Assembly: GCA_963971405.1 (NCBI GenBank) | Contig: OZ020489.1 | Coordinates: 35,807,047-35,871,046, forward strand | Length of the DNA: 64,000 nt | Reading direction: 5' to 3' | DNA from: Psococerastis gibbosa | Taxonomy: Eukaryota; Arthropoda; Insecta; Psocodea; Psocidae | Shown: positions 58,301 through 64,000 of the stretch, one piece after another | How the letters are laid out: the number at the start of each line of letters is the position of its first letter | Position numbering within the stretch: the first letter of the stretch is position 1 | The notes under the pieces: generated by a model | Seen by the model: the letters and a program-made list of their open reading frames with translations, nothing else | What the model was told of the DNA's origin: nothing | Database searches by the model: none | Translations under genes and position numbers: made by a program

Positions 58301-61300
58301 TTTTAATTGCTTCATGCACAAATTTTAGACCTAATGTAATTGTAATTTTTGGTTTAGTCAATAGTGTAAGCATGTCTACGCGTATACTATACCCTTCTAT
58401 CGATTTTTACTATACCACTGCGGTTTAAAACATATATTACGAACCCTCTGCAAAGACATTTCCAGGCCAGTCACGTGACCCCCTCCGGTTTGGTCTTAAT
58501 GGATGGTAAATTCCCGCAATTTATTGACTAGGTACCGTAGTCAAATTTATCGACCCTTATAAAAACATAGCCGCTCTGATATGCAAAATTTGTTTCCCAT
58601 TATTATTATTTTTCACTTACTTTTTTATTATTATGTTAAGTATTATTTTCGTAAAAATGTTTTCATGGTTAATTTTATTTAAAACTCTTCTCGTCTAAAA
58701 GTATGACCATTCACCCGGCTGAATTACTGCAATGTTATTGTGTAAGAACAGTAAAAATATTTATGATTTTTGTAGAGTTGGCTAATAATATTTCAAAGTA
58801 GCTGAGCTTCTGACTAATGCGCTATGGTCTTAGAGGCGAAAACGCGAAAACTCCTAATCTGTACCCCCTCCTTATCGAGACTTTTTAAGAAATGGTGGAA
58901 AAATCCTTAGGAACAGCCGACCTACAAACTTAAAGAAGCGTTAGGTACTTACTGGAAAAGTGGCAACAGAGTGGCCAACAAAGGAAAAAATTAATGAATC
59001 TTTGGTATTGAGGCTTATGGCACTGCCGAAATGTAAAGAAACACTAATTTTTTCGTTGTACTCGGGTTTTTGACTTAAAAGCACCAGAATAGAAGCACTT
59101 CCAGCGGATATTCCAGCGACTGCGACTCGCGTGACCCCAGTCTTTTGAAGTGCGTAGTCTATTGAGGAGCGCAGTTCATTAAGTCCTATTTCGTGATAGC
59201 TGTAGAGGAATAGTACAGCATATTAGCCTACTCAATATTTACAGTATATTCAATTGATATTATAATAAAGCTGTGCATTATTTCAATATAAATAGGTACC
59301 TTGGTATTTGCCCTGTAAGTACTATGAAACTGTTAGGCGCCCATTCCACATACGTACATCGTCAATGAAAATTATGAAATTGAAGGACATTTCAATTTTA
59401 CTCTATGCCATTGTTAAAATTGATCAATGATCAATTGATAATAGAGTAAAATCACAAACAATGAAACAAACAATCTAAAATTAAAAAATGGCGTCATGTG
59501 ATATGACAAGTACAACTATTTTAATTAATTTCTCTAAAAAGAAAGCATTTCTGTATAAAAATTATAATAAGGATTAAATAATAAGGCGACGAAGAAAACA
59601 AATACAATTTCAAGAAGCAAATGCAAACAAATTTCAAAAATTTGGCGCATACGCTTCAATTGAAAATTGTCAATTTTTGAAGAAACATATGGAATGGCCC
59701 CCATCAATGAGAAATTGAAATTGAAGGACATTTCAATTTTACTCTATGCCATTGTTAAAATTGATCAATGATCAATTGATCATAGAGTAAAAATCACAAA
59801 CAATCTAAAATTAAAAAATGGCGTCATGGGATATGACAAGTACAACTACTTTAATTGATTTCTCTAAAAAGAAAGCATTTCTGTATAAAAATTATAATAA
59901 GGTTTAAATAATAAGGCGACGAAGAAAACAAATACAATTTCAATAAACAAATGCAAACAAATTTCAAAAATTTGGCGCATACGCATCAATGGAAAATTGT
60001 CAATTTTTGAAAAAAACATATGGAATGGCCCCCATCAATGAGAAATTGAAATGTCCTTTAATTTCATAATTTTCATTGACGTTGTACGTATGTGGAATGG
60101 GCGCCTTAGGTAGGTATAGTCCACGCAAAATGAGAAAAGTATGGACATGGAATATTTTCATCCTGAGCAACACTGTAAAAATATTCATTGCAGAATTTTT
60201 GTTATGTCTTGCATCCAATCCAACAATGTAACACAAGATGGTGCAAAGAATATTTTTACAGTGTTGTACAGGATCAAAACATTCCATGTCCATACTTTTC
60301 TCATTTTGCGTGGACCTATACCTAAATTCAAATTTGAGTTTTGACTTGTACCCTGGGCTGGGATTTAGAAATTTCGTAGTGAGGGGGGGGGGAGGGTGGT
60401 TGCCATACAAATACAATGTAAGTTAATGGCTTATTCAGCCTATAAATACTGTGCAGCAGCTTAACTTGAAAATACAGTCGGGCATAATATTAAAATAAAA
60501 CGTTTTACTGATTTTCAGTAGGTGGTGGGGATAAACGAGAGACCCACAGGTTCCCTCGTGCTAAAATATTAGGTTTTTAGACAGTTCAAACTAATTTAGG
60601 CTAATCTTTCCTACCCTTATAGCTTAACCTTACCTATATTCGTAGCCTTCCACAAAAGGTTTCGTACCAGGTGTACCATAAATTGTCCCTCGATCGTTCA
60701 AAAGCCATACGTCGAAGCCTGCGTCCACTATAGAATACGCTGAAATATAGATCTATAAATTATTATAGTACAATATAAATATATTATATGTACAATACTG
60801 TATTAAATAGTAATATCATAAAATGAGAATCAGTTACTAGGCTATTCTAAAAAAAATGCAGGTCATTAATTTTGTGTGACATGATACATAATAATACAAT
60901 ACGTACGGAATATGTACAAATATACAAACCATATTATGTAGATTTCTTAAATAATTTTTAAGGAAACTTAAATAGAAAAATAAAAAAATGTCGGAATCAG
61001 GGTCGAATTGAGGGGTGACCTAGAGTTCAAAATAGAAGAGACGGGACATTCATTTCACACTTACTAAAATATATATTTCAATTCCTGGGGCCACTCGCCA
61101 CGCCTCCGTAGCAGGTGGCCCCAGGATGAAAAAAATATTTTTGGCGCTCTCGAAAGATCCATCCAGTCAACACATGTAGCGTAGTGGTACGGACTCTGAC
61201 TTTCACCCGAAAGGTTGTTGGTTCGAGTCCCACACTGGCAACATTTTCTGGCTATGCTTTGGAGGGCATGTAAAGCAGGCGGTCCCGGGCCTTCCTAGTT

Positions 61301-63460
61301 GAGTGTAAGAGAGGGATTTATAGCCCTAACTCCGCTAGGTTGGCTTAGTAATAGAAACAATAAAAAGTCCTTATTTATTTATTATTTATTTATTTATCTC
61401 TCCTAGCTATGATTGTTTTTCCAACGCCTGCTTTCAGCACTTCTGCGTTAAGAGTGTACAGCCCGTAGCAAATTGGCAGCCCGTTATTTAACACTTTTTA
61501 TGTTTTATTTAATTAACTAAGTAAGCCATTAAAGATTTGGCTCATTTAAGTTGCAGAAGACTACTTCGTGCCTCATATAATAAGGTATTTTTAGTTTTCG
61601 AAATTGTAGTTTTTATATAAAATCGATTATCCGTGAAAAGTTATTATTTATTAAATATTGTCGTGTTTATGAAAAACTAAAATTTCGAAAATTGAAAATA
61701 TCTTATAATATGCATAAAGTAGTCTTCTACAACTTTGATAAGCCAAATCTTTAATAACATGCCTAATTAATAACGCGCCTAGAAAAAAAATTACATGCTT
61801 AGTTACCTAATTAATTAAAAAATAAAAAGTAATAAATTTCGGGCTGCAATTTTCTAAATTTTCAACTGGCTTTACACTCTTAAGCAACCCTGTCTGCGGG
61901 GGGGGGGGTGTGTAGAACTCAAGGGTGAAATTAAGTCTAAGTCTACAATGAACCCTATGTCCTCTAAAGAGAAAATTAGACACCCCGGGACACAGTTTGA
62001 ACGCTACTCGTATTTTGTAAAAATTCAAACTTCCATTAGGAATTATTTATTAGTTGTAAAGCTATAAAAATATTTTTTCTAAAGCCTTCGATATTTTTTG
62101 TATAGCTGTATAATGAATATTTCTTGTAAAATTCAAATTTGTCCAAAAAACCAGTAACGAGGGAGTCGGCGAGATTTGCTCATAACTAGTCCTACATTTT
62201 ATTACATTTTACAACTTAATTAGTTCCAAAATAGTGCTATAGGTACTTCTCCATTGGTTCGTACCCAAATCTCGACCTGGCCCGTACATGGCGTGGACAT
62301 TAGAGTTGCAAAATATTCCGCCCAGCAGCAGAAACGGTTTCCGGGAGATTTTGCCATCCTTCGGGAGCAACCGGAATATCGTTACGTTGGAACCATCATC
62401 AGTGTGAATTTCGTGTTCTTCAACGCCATAACCATATTTTCTAATGAATTGCGTCTGTAATAAAATCTAGAATCATGAACACGTGCTTTTTTCCCGAAAA
62501 AATTTCAGGTTCAGTCGCGTATACTGAAGCTTGAGGTGTCATATTAAATATTAATGTGTCCCTTTAATTGGTTGTAAAACACCTTTCCTAAGCCCAAGTG
62601 GCTGTGTCAACCCCTAGACTATTTGTAAGTTTTGAAGGACTTTTTATGGACCCAGGCCTACTTATAGTAGCCCATAGGTCCAATGCCAGCGACCTGATGG
62701 ATTTCGGACATTATTTGTATTGTTTCCGTATGAATTTTTGGCAATTGGGATAATGAACAAGCTGAGACAAGCCTACCATTGCGCAATGAAACAGGCGAAA
62801 GCATGACTTAACTAAGCACAGATACGAGTCAACCCCTGGACTTAGTCCAGTATTTATTTGGCTATAATTCAGGGATCATTCGTCCCCATAGCGACCGCCC
62901 CCCCCCCTCGTTACGCTACTGCATATACCCGTACTTTGTATTATGCTATATCATTGTACAGGTTCTTACAATGTTAAAAGTAGTTAATTTTATATTTTTG
63001 AGAAAAACTAAAGTGTCTAAAAACTACTAGTATATTTAAATGGGAAAAGGTTTTGGCGTTTCAAAATTAATTGTCGTAACCATTTTCTGTACCATGAGCT
63101 CGTTACGCTACTGCATATACCCGCACTTTGTATTATGCTATATCATTGTACAGGTTCCTACAATGTTAAAAGTAGTTAATTTTATATTTTTGAGAAAAAC
63201 TTAAGTGTCTAAAAACTACTAGTATATTTAAATGGGAAAAAGTTTTTGGCGTTTCAAAATAGTCCTAACCATTTTCTGTACCATAAGCTAGGGACCTTGT
63301 TGGTTCCCTCGAAAGAAATGAGAATTGATAGGCTATGTGTAACCATACTTACTGTATTGTAATAAAATTCATCTGGAATTGGGAATACATGTACATAGAC
63401 GTAGTAAGCAAGAAAAACATTAAATACGGAAAGAAATAGCAAAATTCGTTTACAATACAT
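52360..63460 (-). CDS. Secreted acid-lipase-family (lipase 3 / LIPA-like) hydrolase, 8 coding exons
   Basis: Alpha/beta-hydrolase of the gastric/lysosomal acid lipase family, expected to cleave acylglycerols or sterol esters outside the cell or in lysosomes. Exons: 63460-63353, 62454-62247, 60739-60634, 59199-58953, 57672-57544, 57430-57352, 56018-55870, 52512-52360; phases join to 392 aa (human LIPA 399). Exon 1 encodes a hydrophobic signal (RILLFLSVFNVFLAYYVYV). Then KYGYGVEEHEIHTDDG, DAGFDVWLLNDRG, SYHEIGLNELRSSIDYAL, nucleophile elbow GISAGS (S172), PPLYDLSKVTVP, likely catalytic D336 in YYSEFDSIVD and H365 in APFHHVHF. The usual LxxHGL oxyanion segment reads LLLGGIF and the usual GHSQG is GISAG, so activity or substrate range may differ. 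Introns carry SINEs, MITEs and retroelement fragments. Confidence 0.9.
54459..54650 (+). mobile_element. tRNA-derived SINE, family A
   Basis: TAGAGTAGTGCTACAGACTC head, GGTTCGAGTCCCACACTGGA, body and AACAATAAAGTCTAGATTAA tail. Lipase intron 7. Confidence 0.8.
54705..54865 (-). mobile_element. tRNA-derived SINE, family B
   Basis: Reverse copy: CTCATCAGTCGCCTCTGTAG, GTGTTGAGTTACGATTGGAG, CTCGCACAAGTGCAAGCACG, TACCACCTGGCCATCGAAGT. Confidence 0.7.
55373..55480. mobile_element. Half foldback MITE
   Basis: GGCGGGGATTCCATTGACCT and GTTGACGTGGTAGCAGACAT are intact; the right half is replaced by AT-rich sequence ending AATTGTCAATGGAATATGCG. Confidence 0.65.
55703..55850 (-). mobile_element. SINE family A, reverse, 5'-truncated
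   Basis: AATATCGACTTTTTTTGTTC, GGAGTTAGGGCTATAAGCCC and CTTTACATGCCCTCCGAAGC. It ends about 20 bp from the donor of lipase exon 7. Confidence 0.75.
56575..57345 (+). mobile_element. Non-LTR retrotransposon 3' end with (TTCTA)n tail
   Basis: A 179-codon open frame contains LCTRRKIADAIYIYKVLNGL, typical of reverse-transcriptase C-termini (R...DL..LYKILNG), and the sequence ends in TTCTATTCTATTCTATTCTA. 5'-truncated; a (GAAA)n tract is at 56640-56672. Confidence 0.65.
57838..58500 (-). mobile_element. Dispersed repeat C, reverse copy
   Basis: Reverse complement of most of 36979-37735 plus an extension to CTGGAGCGGCGGGAGTC. Lipase intron 4. Confidence 0.6.
59336..60105. mobile_element. Foldback MITE with internally duplicated body (TSD TTA)
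   Basis: Ends GGCGCCCATTCCACATACGT / ACGTATGTGGAATGGGCGCC with TTA on both flanks. The body (TGAAGGACATTTCAATTTTA...) occurs twice, at 59381 and 59722, offset 341 bp, with few differences. Confidence 0.85.
60150..60315. repeat. Inverted repeat
   Basis: GAGAAAAGTATGGACATGGA near 60131 is inverted as TCCATGTCCATACTTTTCTC near 60284, with further complementarity around CACTGTAAAAATATTC. Forms a ~75-bp stem; it looks like another foldback element. Confidence 0.65.
60740..62247. other. Lipase intron 2
   Basis: Apart from the SINE at 61173 and a poly-G run near 61905 this intron is AT-rich. An inverted pair at about 61500-61600 and 61680-61760 (CTTTAAGTTGCAGAAGAC-like arms) suggests one more short foldback; nothing else seen. 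Confidence 0.4.
61173..61400 (+). mobile_element. tRNA-derived SINE, family A
   Basis: TAGCGTAGTGGTACGGACTC is the best preserved A-box head in the window; GGTTCGAGTCCCACACTGGC B box, body and AATAAAAAGTCCTTATTTAT tail. Lipase intron 2. Confidence 0.85.
62907..63290. repeat. 192-bp tandem duplication in lipase intron 1
   Basis: CTCGTTACGCTACTGCATAT at 62907 recurs at 63099 (offset 192) and the two units match almost throughout to CCATTTTCTGTACCAT. Confidence 0.85.
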
Positions 63461-63660
63461 AATAATATTCTAAAGACATGAACACGGACAGGCTTAAATA
63501 GTCCTACATTAGAGTGGAGCAGGCCGCAGCTACTAATCAAAACACCTGCCACGGCATTTTGTCAAGGTCTGTAGGCTACATCTTTTTAATTTACAGTCGC
63601 GGTATTCGGTAAACTTCTTTTTGCTAGCCTTGCGCTTAAGAAAGATGCACTATTTTTTTT

Positions 63661-64000
63661 GCTTTCCAATTGATACGTAGTATAAGGAAAGCTGTGTGAT
63701 GGTCAAAATTTTCGATTCCGAGATTTCACGGATTTACACGTTTTGAGGTCCCAGGAACCCAAAAAAGTGTTTTTTTTTCCCGAAATGTCTGTCTGTCTGT
63801 CTGTGCGTCAATTTCCGGGCAAACTACTCGGTCAATCTTGATGAAATTCGGCATGTAGGTTCACAAAAATCATACCTCGAAACAATTTTTTTTATTTGGG
63901 GCTAACTTAATTTGGGGGGGTTTATTCTCAAAAAACTCCAAAAAAACGTCTAAAAAAATTATTTCTCAAAAACGGCTCCAACTATTTCTTTTAAATTCAC
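63661..64000 (+). mobile_element. Element A, copy 3 (runs off the window)
   Basis: GCTTTCCAATTGATACGTAG, GTCTGTCTGTCTGTCTGTGC and GATGAAATTCGGCATGTAGG match copy 2 from its left end; cut by the window edge. Confidence 0.8.

Overview
This window is animal nuclear DNA. It is AT-rich, has long introns with GT-AG splice sites, and is crowded with SINEs, foldback MITEs and decayed retrotransposons. Protein sequence and intron content suggest an arthropod, most likely an insect. Hemiptera is a guess from the style of the retrotransposon remnants and is not proven. All exon models below were read by eye: splice sites, reading phase and remembered family sequence were used together, and no alignment was run.

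Seven protein genes are supported. Plus strand 1545-18659: gamma-tubulin complex component 3 (16 coding exons, 911 aa). Minus strand 20836-25467: GPALPP1-type protein (5 exons, 466 aa). Minus strand 25515-29142: TAMM41, mitochondrial CDP-diacylglycerol synthase (3 exons, 348 aa). Plus strand 29285-38582: TRIM23, a RING/B-box/ARF protein (11 exons, 569 aa). Minus strand 42092-51669: RagA GTPase (7 exons, 327 aa, first coding exon only 12 nt). Minus strand 48638-50266: a tudor plus CCCH zinc-finger coding exon lying inside RagA intron 1. Minus strand 52360-63460: a secreted acid-lipase-family protein (8 exons, 392 aa). Every multi-exon model except the tudor gene has a start codon, a stop codon and consistent phase throughout.

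The layout is compact in places. TAMM41 and TRIM23 are divergent with 142 bp between start codons. TAMM41 and GPALPP1 are tandem with 47 bp between stop and start. GCP3/GPALPP1 and TRIM23/RagA are convergent pairs. The cell functions are unrelated (microtubule nucleation, mitochondrial phospholipid synthesis, ubiquitin/ARF signalling, mTORC1 nutrient sensing, probable germline RNA silencing, lipid hydrolysis), so no pathway cluster is implied.

The rest is repeats. The most striking is a superfamily of foldback elements (at least 16 places) with a shared core GACGTGGTAGCAGACAT, ends of the form GGYG-4 variable bases-TTCC and, in five copies, exact TTA or TAA target duplications. Arms differ between copies but match within each copy. 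Other families are two tRNA-derived SINEs, an ~850-bp element with an internal poly-G tract (one copy carrying a 515-bp hAT-like insertion), a 334-bp element with 8-bp target duplication, and many non-LTR retrotransposon tails.
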